Of a DNA stretch of 64,000 nucleotides, positions 1 to 8,187 are shown piece by piece. Both the position numbers and the translations under genes were made by a program. The notes below the pieces were generated by a model. That model made no database searches. It saw only the letters and a list, made by a program, of their open reading frames with translations, and had not been told where the DNA came from. The stretch is taken from contig JAEUOZ010000019.1 of NCBI GenBank assembly GCA_016790225.1, positions 39,043-103,042 on the forward strand. Reading direction: 5' to 3'. How positions within the stretch are numbered: position 1 is the stretch's first letter; every line of letters starts with the position of its first letter. Source of the DNA: Rubrivivax sp. Its GTDB lineage: Bacteria; Pseudomonadota; Gammaproteobacteria; Burkholderiales; Burkholderiaceae.

Positions 1-91
1 CGCGGGCCAGCTTATCGCCCGATCCGCGCCCCTCAAGCCGCTTCACAGTCACGCTCATTCGCACTCCCGCGCCTGGCGCAGGGCACTCAAG

Positions 92-874
92 ATGATTCGT
101 TCGTTGTGGATCGCCAAGACCGGCATGGAAGGTCAGCAGACCAAGCTCGATGCCATCTCGCACAACCTGGCCAACGTGGCCACCACCGGCTTCAAGCGAG
201 GCGGCGTGGTCTTCGAGGACCTGATGTACCAGCAGCTGCGCCAGCCCGGCGCGGCCACCTCGGAACAGAGCCAGCTGCCCACGGGCCTGCAGATGGGCCT
301 GGGCGTGCGCGCCGCGGCGACCACGCGCAATTTCTCCCAGGGCACGCTGAACCAGACCACCAACCACCTGGATGTGGCCATCGAAGGCAACGGCTTTTTC
401 CAGATCCAGATGCCCGATGGCACCACCGGCTACACCCGCGACGGCTCCTTCCAGCTCGACCCCAACGGCCAGCTCGTCACGGCGGCCGGGTATGCGGTGC
501 AGCCCGGCATCACCATTCCCGCCAATGCGCGCACGGTGAGCATCGCCAAGGACGGCAGCGTCAGTGTCACGCTGCCGGCGCAGACCAACCCGCAGACCGT
601 CGGCCAGCTGCAGCTGGCCAGCTTCGTCAACCCGGCGGGCCTGGAGTCCCTGGGCGGCAATCTCTTCGCCGAGACGGCCGCATCGGGCACCGCCAACGCC
701 GGGGCGCCCGGCGTCAACGGCCTCGGGGGTGTGCGCCAGGGCTTCGTCGAGGGCAGCAACGTCAACGTGGTCGAGGAGCTGGTGGCGATGATCGCCACGC
801 AGCGCGCCTACGAGATGAACTCCAAGGCCATCCAGACCAGCGACCAGATGCTCCAGCGCCTGGGGCAGCTCTGA
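92..874 (+). CDS. flgG: Flagellar distal rod protein FlgG
   Basis: FlgG forms the distal rod of the flagellar basal body, linking the proximal rod to the hook through the P and L rings in the periplasm. The 260-residue product has the expected full length. It opens with [12 protein letters not shown] and the N-terminal rod/hook signature around residues 22-36 ([15 protein letters not shown]). [12 protein letters not shown] lies near residue 94, and the C-terminal rod/hook helix ends in [20 protein letters not shown]. The C-terminal codon overlaps the flgH start (TGATG), so the two are translationally coupled. It is the first complete gene of a flgG-H-I-J-K-L run. The identification is secure. 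Confidence 0.97.
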   Translation: MIRSLWIAKTGMEGQQTKLDAISHNLANVATTGFKRGGVVFEDLMYQQLRQPGAATSEQSQLPTGLQMGLGVRAAATTRNFSQGTLNQTTNHLDVAIEGNGFFQIQMPDGTTGYTRDGSFQLDPNGQLVTAAGYAVQPGITIPANARTVSIAKDGSVSVTLPAQTNPQTVGQLQLASFVNPAGLESLGGNLFAETAASGTANAGAPGVNGLGGVRQGFVEGSNVNVVEELVAMIATQRAYEMNSKAIQTSDQMLQRLGQL

Positions 875-1572
875 TGCGCGCGGTCCACACTGCCGCACGC
901 GCCCTGCGGCTCGCCCTGGCGGTGGCCGCGGGCGCTGGCCTGGGGGGCTGTGTCTCCTACCTCGCGCCGCCGCGTGTCGAGGTCGGGGCTACCGAGGCGC
1001 CCATGCCGGCGCCGGTGCTGCTGCCTGCGCCCAGCAACGGCGCCATCTACCAGGCCGGCCAGTACCGGCCGCTGTTCGAGGATCACCGGGCGCGGCTGGT
1101 GGGCGATTCGCTCACCGTGAGCATCGTCGAGAAGGTCTCGGCCACGCAATCCAGCAAGAGCACGATCGACAAGGGCGGCAGCATCGACGCCTCGGTTTCC
1201 GCGCTGCCCGGCATCAGCTCCAAGGCCTTCGCGCGGGCCACCGCCAGCGGCACCTCGAGCAATACCTTCGAAGGCAAGGGCGCCACGGAGAACACCAACG
1301 ATTTCTCCGGCACGATCACCGTGCTGGTGACCGGTGTGCTCCCCAACGGCCACCTGCTCGTGGCCGGCGAGAAGCAGATCGGCGTGAACCAGAACGTCGA
1401 CGTGCTGCGCTTTTCCGGCCAGGTCGATCCGCGCAACATCGGCGCGGCCAATACCGTGGCCAGCACGGCCATCGCCAATGTGCGGCTGGAGCACCGCGGC
1501 CGCGGCGCACAGGCCAATGCCAACGCAATTGGCTGGCTTTCCCGCGTGTTCTTGAGCGTTCTGCCGATTTAA
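874..1572 (+). CDS. flgH: Flagellar L-ring lipoprotein FlgH
   Basis: FlgH builds the outer-membrane L ring that acts as a bushing around the flagellar rod. The ATG at 874 overlaps the flgG stop and gives 232 residues, the usual family size. A much longer upstream reading is open in this frame but only shadows flgG. Residues 1-26 form a lipoprotein signal peptide ending in a lipobox L-G-G-C with Cys26 as the lipidated residue. The conserved core follows, including GDSLTVSIVEKVSATQSS, and the C-terminal part contains VLPNGHLLVAGEKQI and VDPRNIGAANTVAS. Gene order between flgG and flgI confirms the assignment. Confidence 0.97.
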   Translation: MRAVHTAARALRLALAVAAGAGLGGCVSYLAPPRVEVGATEAPMPAPVLLPAPSNGAIYQAGQYRPLFEDHRARLVGDSLTVSIVEKVSATQSSKSTIDKGGSIDASVSALPGISSKAFARATASGTSSNTFEGKGATENTNDFSGTITVLVTGVLPNGHLLVAGEKQIGVNQNVDVLRFSGQVDPRNIGAANTVASTAIANVRLEHRGRGAQANANAIGWLSRVFLSVLPI

Positions 1573-1711
1573 GCGCTTCACAGAATCGGGCACGGGGTCG
1601 CGTGTCCACGATGGGCCGGCCGCCGTTGCCGAGTCCATCATGTCCGACACCTTCTTCCCTCATCGCGGCTTGAACCTGCCCGCCGGGCCCCGGCCGGCGG
1701 CGTCTGGCTTC

Positions 1712-2833
1712 ATGGAGCGTCTGCTGCGCGCCAGCCTCTGGCTGACCGTGCTGCTGGCCAGCGCCGCGCTGTGGTGGCCGGCGCCGGCGCACGCCACGCG
1801 CATCAAGGAGCTCGCCGCCGTGCAAGGCGTGCGCAGCAACGCACTCACGGGTTATGGCCTGGTCGTGGGTCTGGACGGCACCGGTGACCAGACCACCCAG
1901 ACCCCGTTCACGACCCAGAGCCTGAACGCGATGCTGCAGCAGATGGGCGTGACCGTGCCGCCGGGCACCAGCATGCAGCTGAAGAATGTCGCGGCGGTGC
2001 TGGTGACGGCGCAGCTGCCGCCGTTTGCGCAGCCCGGGCAGACCCTGGACGTGAACGTGTCGTCGCTGGGCAACGCCAAGAGCCTGCGCGGCGGCACCCT
2101 GATCGCCACGCCGCTGAAGGGCGCCGACGGTCGCATCTACGCCATGGCCCAGGGCAACCTGATCGTGGGCGGTGCGGGCGCCTCGGCCGGCGGCTCCAAG
2201 GTGCAGATCAACCACCTCTCGGCCGGGCGCGTGCCCGACGGCGCGACGGTGGAGATGGCGGTGGCCACGCCGCTGCTGACGGGCGAGCGCATCCAGCTCG
2301 ATCTGCATGCGAGCGACTTCGCCACCGCCCGGGCGGTGGCCGCGGCCATCAACGAAGCCAAGGGCGAAGGCACGGCGATGGCGCGCGACGGCCGCGTGGT
2401 CAGCGTGCGTGCGCCCACCGATCCGAACGAGCGGGTCGGCTTCCTGGCCGACATCGAAAACCTGCCCATCGGACTGGCCACGCCGGCCGCGCGCATCGTG
2501 CTCAATGCGCGCACGGGCTCGGTGGTGCTCAACGACGCCGTGACCCTGGGCCCTTGCGCCGTCGCGCACGGCAGCCTCTCGGTGACCATCAATTCCACAC
2601 CGCAGGTCAGCCAGCCCGGGCCCTTGTCCAACGGCCAGACCGTGGTCGCCGAGAAGGCCGACATCGCCATCACGCAGCAGGGCGGGGCGCTGATCCAGCT
2701 GCCGGCCAGCACCCGGCTGGCCGATGTGGTGAAGGCCCTCAATGCCCTGGGCGCGACGCCGCAGGACCTGCTGGCCATCCTGCAGGCCATGCGGGCGGCC
2801 GGGGCCCTGCGCGCCGAGATCGAAGTCATCTGA
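1712..2833 (+). CDS. flgI: Flagellar P-ring protein FlgI
   Basis: FlgI forms the periplasmic P ring in the peptidoglycan layer. The reading frame is open from an ATG at 1640 (397 residues), but the ATG at 1712 is preferred. It gives 373 residues, close to the family size, and puts a normal signal peptide at the N-terminus: positive MERLLR, a hydrophobic stretch, and an AHA cleavage site before residue 29. The mature protein begins TRIKELAAVQGVRSN and continues with GYGLVVGLDGTGDQ, the hallmark of FlgI. The C-terminal region has the conserved ADVVKALNALGATPQDLLAILQ segment. Neither start has a strong ribosome-binding site. It lies between flgH and flgJ on the same strand. Confidence 0.95.
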   Translation: MERLLRASLWLTVLLASAALWWPAPAHATRIKELAAVQGVRSNALTGYGLVVGLDGTGDQTTQTPFTTQSLNAMLQQMGVTVPPGTSMQLKNVAAVLVTAQLPPFAQPGQTLDVNVSSLGNAKSLRGGTLIATPLKGADGRIYAMAQGNLIVGGAGASAGGSKVQINHLSAGRVPDGATVEMAVATPLLTGERIQLDLHASDFATARAVAAAINEAKGEGTAMARDGRVVSVRAPTDPNERVGFLADIENLPIGLATPAARIVLNARTGSVVLNDAVTLGPCAVAHGSLSVTINSTPQVSQPGPLSNGQTVVAEKADIAITQQGGALIQLPASTRLADVVKALNALGATPQDLLAILQAMRAAGALRAEIEVI

Positions 2834-2845
2834 GCACGGTGTGAC

Positions 2846-3715
2846 ATGACGCTCCCCACTCAGGCCCTGGCCGGCGACGTGCGTTCGCTGGAGGCGCTGC
2901 GCAGCAAGGCCGCCAGCGATCCCAAGGCGGCCGTGCGCGAGGCGGCCAAGGCCTTCGAGACGCTCTTCATGCAGGAACTGATGAAGAGCATGCGCTCGGC
3001 CTCGATGAACTCCGGCCTCCTGGAAAACGAAGGCACGCAGCTGGGCGGCGAGCTGCTGGACCAGCAGTACGCCACCCGCCTGAGTGGCATGCCGGGCGGG
3101 CTGTCGGATCTGATTGCCCGTCAACTGGAGCGTCAGATGGGACTGGCGCCCGGGCCCATCCCTTCCACCGCGCGCGCCAATCCCGTGCCGGCGCCGCTAA
3201 AGACCGAGGGTGATCCGGCGGCCGCCGTGCGCCTGCCGCAGAAGGCGGCGGCGGCCTTTGTGCAGCAGCACGAGCAGGCCGCGCGCCAGGCCCAGGCGAG
3301 CACGGGCATACCGGCCGAATTCATGATCTCCCAGGCGGCGCTGGAAACCGGCTGGGGACGGCGCGAGATCCGCCATGCCGACGGCAGCACGGCGCACAAC
3401 CTGTTCGGCATCAAGGCCGGGCCGGGCTGGCGCGGCCCGGTGGCCGAGGTGACGACCACCGAATACATCAACGGCCAGCCGCAGAAGGTGACGGCGCGCT
3501 TTCGCGCCTACGGCAGCTACGCCGAGAGCTTTGCCGACTATGCGCGGCTGATGCAGAACAACCCGCGGTACGCCGGCGTGCTGGCCCAGGGCGGCAGCGC
3601 CAGCGGCTTCGCGCAGAACCTGCAGCGCGCCGGTTATGCCACCGATCCGGCCTATGCCGAGAAGCTCACGCGCGTGATCAACACCACGCTGCGCCTGCAG
3701 CGCAGCCTGACCTGA
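2846..3715 (+). CDS. flgJ: Rod assembly protein and peptidoglycan hydrolase FlgJ
   Basis: This is a dual-domain FlgJ of 289 residues. The N-terminal ~100 residues are the rod-binding cap, with the typical AAKAFETLFMQELMKSMRSASM helix and a GLLENEG segment. The C-terminal ~160 residues are a glucosaminidase-type muramidase that opens the peptidoglycan for the growing rod. The catalytic glutamate is visible as Glu167 in QAALETGWG, followed by HNLFGIKAG and a Tyr-rich FRAYGSYAESFADYARLM region. The two-domain form is the one known from beta- and gammaproteobacteria. It starts 12 bases after flgI ends and is followed closely by flgK. Confidence 0.97.
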   Translation: MTLPTQALAGDVRSLEALRSKAASDPKAAVREAAKAFETLFMQELMKSMRSASMNSGLLENEGTQLGGELLDQQYATRLSGMPGGLSDLIARQLERQMGLAPGPIPSTARANPVPAPLKTEGDPAAAVRLPQKAAAAFVQQHEQAARQAQASTGIPAEFMISQAALETGWGRREIRHADGSTAHNLFGIKAGPGWRGPVAEVTTTEYINGQPQKVTARFRAYGSYAESFADYARLMQNNPRYAGVLAQGGSASGFAQNLQRAGYATDPAYAEKLTRVINTTLRLQRSLT

Positions 3716-3728
3716 ACGGGGGCACCGC

Positions 3729-5702
3729 ATGGGAGCCAGCACCCTGATGTCCATCGGCCTGAAGGCCATGGTTTCCAACTACTCGGCGCTGCAGACCACC
3801 GGTCACAACATCGCCAACGCCAGCGTCGAAGGCTATTCGCGCCAGCAGGTCGAGCTGTCCACGGCCACGGGCCAGTTCACGGGCGCCGGTTTCTTTGGCA
3901 AGGGCGTGAACGTCGACACCGTGACCCGCGCGCACAGCAGCCACCTCACGCGAGAGGCGTCCAACACCCGCTCACTGGCAGCAATGGACCAGACGCGGCA
4001 CGAGGCGCTGAAGGATCTGGAGGCCGTCTTTCCGATGGGCGAGACGGGCATCGGCTACGCGGCCGGGCAGTTCCTGAATGCGGCGGTGGATCTGGCGAGC
4101 CGGCCTTCGGATCTCTCGGCGCGGCAGGTGGTCCTGGCCCGCGCGCAGGAAGCGGCCGGCCGCTTTGCTGCCGCCGCCGACCAGCTGGACAGCCTGCAGG
4201 CCAACGTGGGCGAGCAGATCGGTGCCACGGTGGACACCATCAACAGCCTTGCGCGCAACATCGGCGAGGTCAATCAGCGCATCGCCTCGCTCAAGGGGCT
4301 GGGCCAGCCTCCCAACGATCTGCTGGACGAGCGCGATCGCCTGGTGGCGCGTCTGAGCGAACACGTCCAGGTCACCACCATCCCGGCGGAGGACGGCACG
4401 CTGGGTGTCTTCGTGGCCGGTGGTCAGCGCCTGGTGCTGGGCCACCAGGCCTCGCCCTTGCGGGCCGTGCCCGACCCCGAGGATTCCTCGCGAAAGGCGA
4501 TCGCCATCGATGACTCGGGCCAGCTGCGTGTGCTGACCGACGGCTCGCTGGGCGGCGGCGCGCTGGCCGGGCTGCTGCGTTTCCAGAACGACGATCTGGT
4601 GTCGGCACGGGCGCAGCTGGGGCAGATGGCCGCTGCGTTTGCGGCTGCCGTGAATACCCAGCAATCCCTGGGGCTGGACCTGCGCGATCCGCCCGGGGCC
4701 GGGGCGCCGCTGTTTGCCAACGGCCCGGCCCAGGTGCTGCCCAACGCGGACAACCAGCGCACGCCGTCCGGCGGCTTTCTGGCCCAACCGTCCATCAGCG
4801 TCACCGATGCCACGCAGCTGGTGGCCAGCGAGTACGAGCTGCGCGCGGACCCCGGCGGCGCCGCCGGGGCCTGGCAGCTGACGCGGCGCTCCGATGGTCT
4901 GGTGCGCACGGTGGCCGATGGCGACACCGTCGATGGCTTTCGCCTCACCGTGGGTTCGCCGGCGCCGGTCGCCAACGACCGTTTCCTGCTGCAGCCCGTC
5001 AGCCGCATGGCCGTCGGCATGCGGACGGTGCTGTCCGATCCGCGGGGCCTGGCGGCGGCCTCCCCGGTCACGGCCACCTTGTCGCCGTCCAACCGCGGGA
5101 CGGCTGGCGTCGCTTCGCTGACGGTGGTCAGCAGCGCTGTCAATCCCGATCACACCGCCAACCTCAGCTTCACGTCCGATACCGGCGACTACAACTGGGA
5201 GCTGCGCGACCGCGTCAGCAATGCCTTGATCTCCAGCGGCACCGGCACGTGGAGCGCCGGCAACCCCGTGGCGCTGAACGGTTTCGAGTTGCAACTCTCC
5301 GGTGTGCCGCGAAACGGCGATGCGCTGAGCGTGGCCAGGACCGCCTTTCCGGGGGCCAACAACGGCAATGCCCTGTCCCTGGTGGCGCTGCGCGATCGCC
5401 CGCTGGTGGGCCAGACGGTGCAGAGCAACGGGCAGCTGGGTGGTGGCCGTACGCTCAACGAAGCCTATGCCTCCGTGATGGCCGATGTGGGCGTGCGCGT
5501 CCAGGGCGCGCGGGTGTCTTCCGAGGTCTCGGCCACGGTGGCGGCTCAGGCCGAGCTGGCGCGCTCCTCGGCCAGCGGCGTGAACCTGGACGAGGAGGCG
5601 GCGCGGCTGCTGGCCTTCCAGCAGAGCTACCAGGCGGCGGCCAAGGTGCTGCAGGTCGCGCAGGCCGTGTTCGATACCCTGCTGCAGACCGCGCGCACCT
5701 GA
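3729..5702 (+). CDS. flgK: Hook-filament junction protein FlgK (HAP1)
   Basis: FlgK joins the flagellar hook to the filament outside the cell. The 657-residue product begins with the rod/hook signature (LQTTGHNIANASVEGYSRQ) and ends with the HAP1 C-terminal helix (SGVNLDEEAARLLAFQQSYQAAAKVLQVAQAVFDTLLQTAR), both needed for polymerisation. It is somewhat longer than the enteric protein because the surface-exposed middle part, residues about 330-560, is expanded. That part varies between species. The start has a G-rich ribosome-binding site just upstream. It lies between flgJ and flgL, the canonical position. Confidence 0.96.
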   Translation: MGASTLMSIGLKAMVSNYSALQTTGHNIANASVEGYSRQQVELSTATGQFTGAGFFGKGVNVDTVTRAHSSHLTREASNTRSLAAMDQTRHEALKDLEAVFPMGETGIGYAAGQFLNAAVDLASRPSDLSARQVVLARAQEAAGRFAAAADQLDSLQANVGEQIGATVDTINSLARNIGEVNQRIASLKGLGQPPNDLLDERDRLVARLSEHVQVTTIPAEDGTLGVFVAGGQRLVLGHQASPLRAVPDPEDSSRKAIAIDDSGQLRVLTDGSLGGGALAGLLRFQNDDLVSARAQLGQMAAAFAAAVNTQQSLGLDLRDPPGAGAPLFANGPAQVLPNADNQRTPSGGFLAQPSISVTDATQLVASEYELRADPGGAAGAWQLTRRSDGLVRTVADGDTVDGFRLTVGSPAPVANDRFLLQPVSRMAVGMRTVLSDPRGLAAASPVTATLSPSNRGTAGVASLTVVSSAVNPDHTANLSFTSDTGDYNWELRDRVSNALISSGTGTWSAGNPVALNGFELQLSGVPRNGDALSVARTAFPGANNGNALSLVALRDRPLVGQTVQSNGQLGGGRTLNEAYASVMADVGVRVQGARVSSEVSATVAAQAELARSSASGVNLDEEAARLLAFQQSYQAAAKVLQVAQAVFDTLLQTART

Positions 5703-5749
5703 ACGCTGCCGCTGCCCGACCCGCCTGACCCGGCCCGAGGAATCCCGCC

Positions 5750-6946
5750 ATGAGAGTCACGACCGCCTATACCTTCGATCGCTCGATCGATCTGCTGCAG
5801 CGCCGCTCGCAGGCCATGGCCGAGGCGCAGGAGCGGCTGAGCAGCGGCAAGAAGGTGGCCCGCGCCAGCGACGATCCCACGGCCGCTGCGCGCGCCGAGC
5901 GCGCCCTGGCGCGCGAGGCGCGGGCGGATGCCAACCAGCGCGCGCTGGATGCCAGCCGCAATGCGATGGTGCAGGCCGAGAGCGCGCTGGGCGATGCCTC
6001 CGACCTGCTGCACAGCGCGCGCGAGCTCATCGTCCAGGCCGGCAACCCGGCCTACACCGATGCCCAGCGCCGGGATCTTTCGGCCGCGCTCAAGGGCCTG
6101 CGCGATCAGATGCTGCAGGTTGCCAACCGCAGCGATGGCGCCGGCGGCTGGCTGTTCGGCGCGCAGGGCGCTTCCGCACCACCGTTCGTGGACGCGCCGG
6201 GCGGCGTGCAGTACCGCGGCACGCAAGGCCAGCTCAACGTGGCCACCGACGAGCCGCTGCCGCTCACTGCCGATGGCGGCGCGATCTTCCTGCAGGCCAA
6301 CTCCGGCAACGGCGTCTTCGTCACCGAACCGGCGGCCACCAACGGCCCGGGCGCCTGGATCGACGCAGGCTCGGTGACCAATCCCTCGGCCCTCACCGGC
6401 GATACGCTGGAGCTGGTCTTCAGCACCGGCACGGCCGGCACCAGCTACGCGGTGCTGCGCAACGGCGCGGCCACCGGGATCACGGCCGCGCCCTATGTGT
6501 CAGGGCAGGCGATCGAGCTGGACGGCATGGCGGTCACCATCACCGGCACGCCGGCCACGGGTGACCGCTTCGAGCTGGCCCCGTCCGCACGCGAGCTGTC
6601 GGTCTTCAGCGCGCTGGACCGCGTGATCGGCGATCTGGCCCTGTCCAACCGCAGCGGTGCGCAGCGCACACAGGGCGTGCAGACGGCCTTGCGCGATCTC
6701 GATGCCTCGCTGTCCGGCCTGGTGGGCGAGCGCGCGCGCCTGGGCGAGGTGCTCAACCGCACCGACGCCGTCGAGGAGCGCATCGCCGATGGCAAGCTGC
6801 TGGCGCAGACCGAGCGCTCGGCGGCCGAGGACATCGACATGGTGCAGGCGGTCTCGGAGTTCTCGGCGCGCCAGACCAGCTACGACGCGGCACTGAAGGC
6901 CTATTCGATGGTGCAGAAGCTCTCGCTCTTCGATTACATCCGGTGA
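5750..6946 (+). CDS. flgL: Hook-filament junction protein FlgL (HAP3)
   Basis: FlgL is the second junction protein between hook and filament. The 398-residue protein starts with the flagellin-like coiled-coil region MRVTTAYTFDRSIDLLQRRSQ, then QERLSSGKKVARASDDPTAAARA, a motif shared by flagellins and FlgL. It closes with the conserved C-terminal helix containing SEFSARQTSYDAALKAYSMVQKLSLFDYI. A GAGG ribosome-binding site precedes the ATG. Its stop codon overlaps a GTG start of the next gene (GTGA), which suggests that the signalling genes downstream are coupled to the flagellar operon. Confidence 0.96.
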   Translation: MRVTTAYTFDRSIDLLQRRSQAMAEAQERLSSGKKVARASDDPTAAARAERALAREARADANQRALDASRNAMVQAESALGDASDLLHSARELIVQAGNPAYTDAQRRDLSAALKGLRDQMLQVANRSDGAGGWLFGAQGASAPPFVDAPGGVQYRGTQGQLNVATDEPLPLTADGGAIFLQANSGNGVFVTEPAATNGPGAWIDAGSVTNPSALTGDTLELVFSTGTAGTSYAVLRNGAATGITAAPYVSGQAIELDGMAVTITGTPATGDRFELAPSARELSVFSALDRVIGDLALSNRSGAQRTQGVQTALRDLDASLSGLVGERARLGEVLNRTDAVEERIADGKLLAQTERSAAEDIDMVQAVSEFSARQTSYDAALKAYSMVQKLSLFDYIR

Positions 6947-8187
6947 CGTATCCGCCGCCCGGCGGCAGCGGCCTTTGGCTGAATCTGGGCATGCAGAGTC
7001 ATCCGATCCTGGATCAGGTGCTGATCGGCTACAGCCCGGTCATCGACAGCCACCGCGCACTGGTCGCCACGCGCCTGATCGTCTCCCCCGACCGCCCCGA
7101 GGCGGCGCCCGAAGGCGCCGCGCTGCTGGCGGCCGTGCTCGATGCCTTCGAGCCCGGCCCTCCGCAGCGCGGGGCCGGGCTGCCGCCGCTGCTGCTGAGC
7201 CTGACCAGCGAGCCCTGGCTCGATGGGGTTTTGGCGGCGGCCCTGAACGCGCCTGCCGCGCTGCTCATCGAGGTACCGGCCTTCCTGGCGGCCGATCCGG
7301 CGCGGGCGCAGCGGCTGCAGGCCCTGCGCGCGGCCGGACAGCCGCTGGCGGTGAGCGGACAACTCACGCCGGAGGCGCAGCGCAGCCTGCCGGACGGCGT
7401 CGGCTTTCGCGTCGCGGATGTGCAGGACGCGGCCGCCGGCCCCGATCTGCCTTCATTGCCGGTGCTGCGCAGCAACGCACGCCTGGGCGCCGACATCGAC
7501 GCCGCGCTGGCACGGGGCGATCGCGCCGTCATCGGCTGGCCCATGGACGACGAGATCAGCATCAGCCAGCCGGCCGGCGTGCCGCCCGAGGTGCGCGGGA
7601 TCGTCGAGCTGATGAACCGCGTCGAGCGCGGCGAACCGGCCGAGCGCATGGAGGCCGTGCTCACCTCCGACCCGACCCTGGCCTTCCGGCTGTTGCGCTA
7701 CCTGAATTCCTCGGCCTTCGGCCTGCGCAGCGAGGTCACCTCCTTCAAGCATGCGCTGATGCTGCTGGGGCACCAGCGGCTCAAGCGCTGGCTCGCGCTG
7801 CTGCTGGCCTCGGGCAGCAAGAACGTGGCGGTGCGCCCGGTGATGCACGTGGCGGCGCGCCGCGGCCTCATCATGGAAGAGATGGCGCGCGGCATCGGCG
7901 ACGAGGCGATGCGCGGCGAGATGTTCATCTGCGGCGTGTTCTCGCTGCTGGACCGGCTGCTGCGCCAGCCCATGGCCGAGCTGATGCGCAGCGTGCCCGT
8001 TCAGCAGCGGGTGCAGCAGAGCCTGCTGGGCGAAGGGCCCTATGCCCAGCACCTGGCCCTGGTGCGGGCGATCGAGCAGGCCTCGGTGTGGGATGTGCGG
8101 GAGACGGCCGAGCGCCTGATGCTGGGCCGCGGCGAGCTCAACCACGCCTTGCTGCGCGCCCTGTCGGCGGCCCGGGAGCTGGATTGA
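6943..8187 (+). CDS. HDOD-domain signalling protein with degenerate EAL half
   Basis: The 414-residue protein has two parts. Residues 1-200 resemble an EAL phosphodiesterase fold but carry no recognisable EAL motif or metal-binding acidic residues, so this half is probably a non-catalytic binding or regulatory module. Residues about 205-400 form an HDOD domain, a degenerate HD hydrolase. The segment TSDPTLAFRLLRYLNSSAFGLRSEVTSFKHALMLLGHQRLKRWL is typical of it. The architecture is that of YuxH-type proteins. The GTG start overlaps the flgL stop, and an internal ATG at 6991 is an alternative. The gene's own stop overlaps the start of the next kinase. The substrate or partner cannot be told from the sequence. 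Confidence 0.85.
   Translation: MTYPPPGGSGLWLNLGMQSHPILDQVLIGYSPVIDSHRALVATRLIVSPDRPEAAPEGAALLAAVLDAFEPGPPQRGAGLPPLLLSLTSEPWLDGVLAAALNAPAALLIEVPAFLAADPARAQRLQALRAAGQPLAVSGQLTPEAQRSLPDGVGFRVADVQDAAAGPDLPSLPVLRSNARLGADIDAALARGDRAVIGWPMDDEISISQPAGVPPEVRGIVELMNRVERGEPAERMEAVLTSDPTLAFRLLRYLNSSAFGLRSEVTSFKHALMLLGHQRLKRWLALLLASGSKNVAVRPVMHVAARRGLIMEEMARGIGDEAMRGEMFICGVFSLLDRLLRQPMAELMRSVPVQQRVQQSLLGEGPYAQHLALVRAIEQASVWDVRETAERLMLGRGELNHALLRALSAARELD

Noticed and set aside
106..873. Long + strand frame ahead of flgH joined to it as one 488-residue protein
   Set aside because: The first 256 residues are a compositionally biased, Arg/Pro/His-rich shadow of flgG; flgH proper begins at 874 with a lipoprotein signal.
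1316..3124. 602-residue open frame on the - strand across flgI
   Set aside because: It is antiparallel to well-identified flgH, flgI and flgJ, has a His/Gly/Arg-rich low-complexity translation and no domain. Such frames are common in GC-rich DNA.
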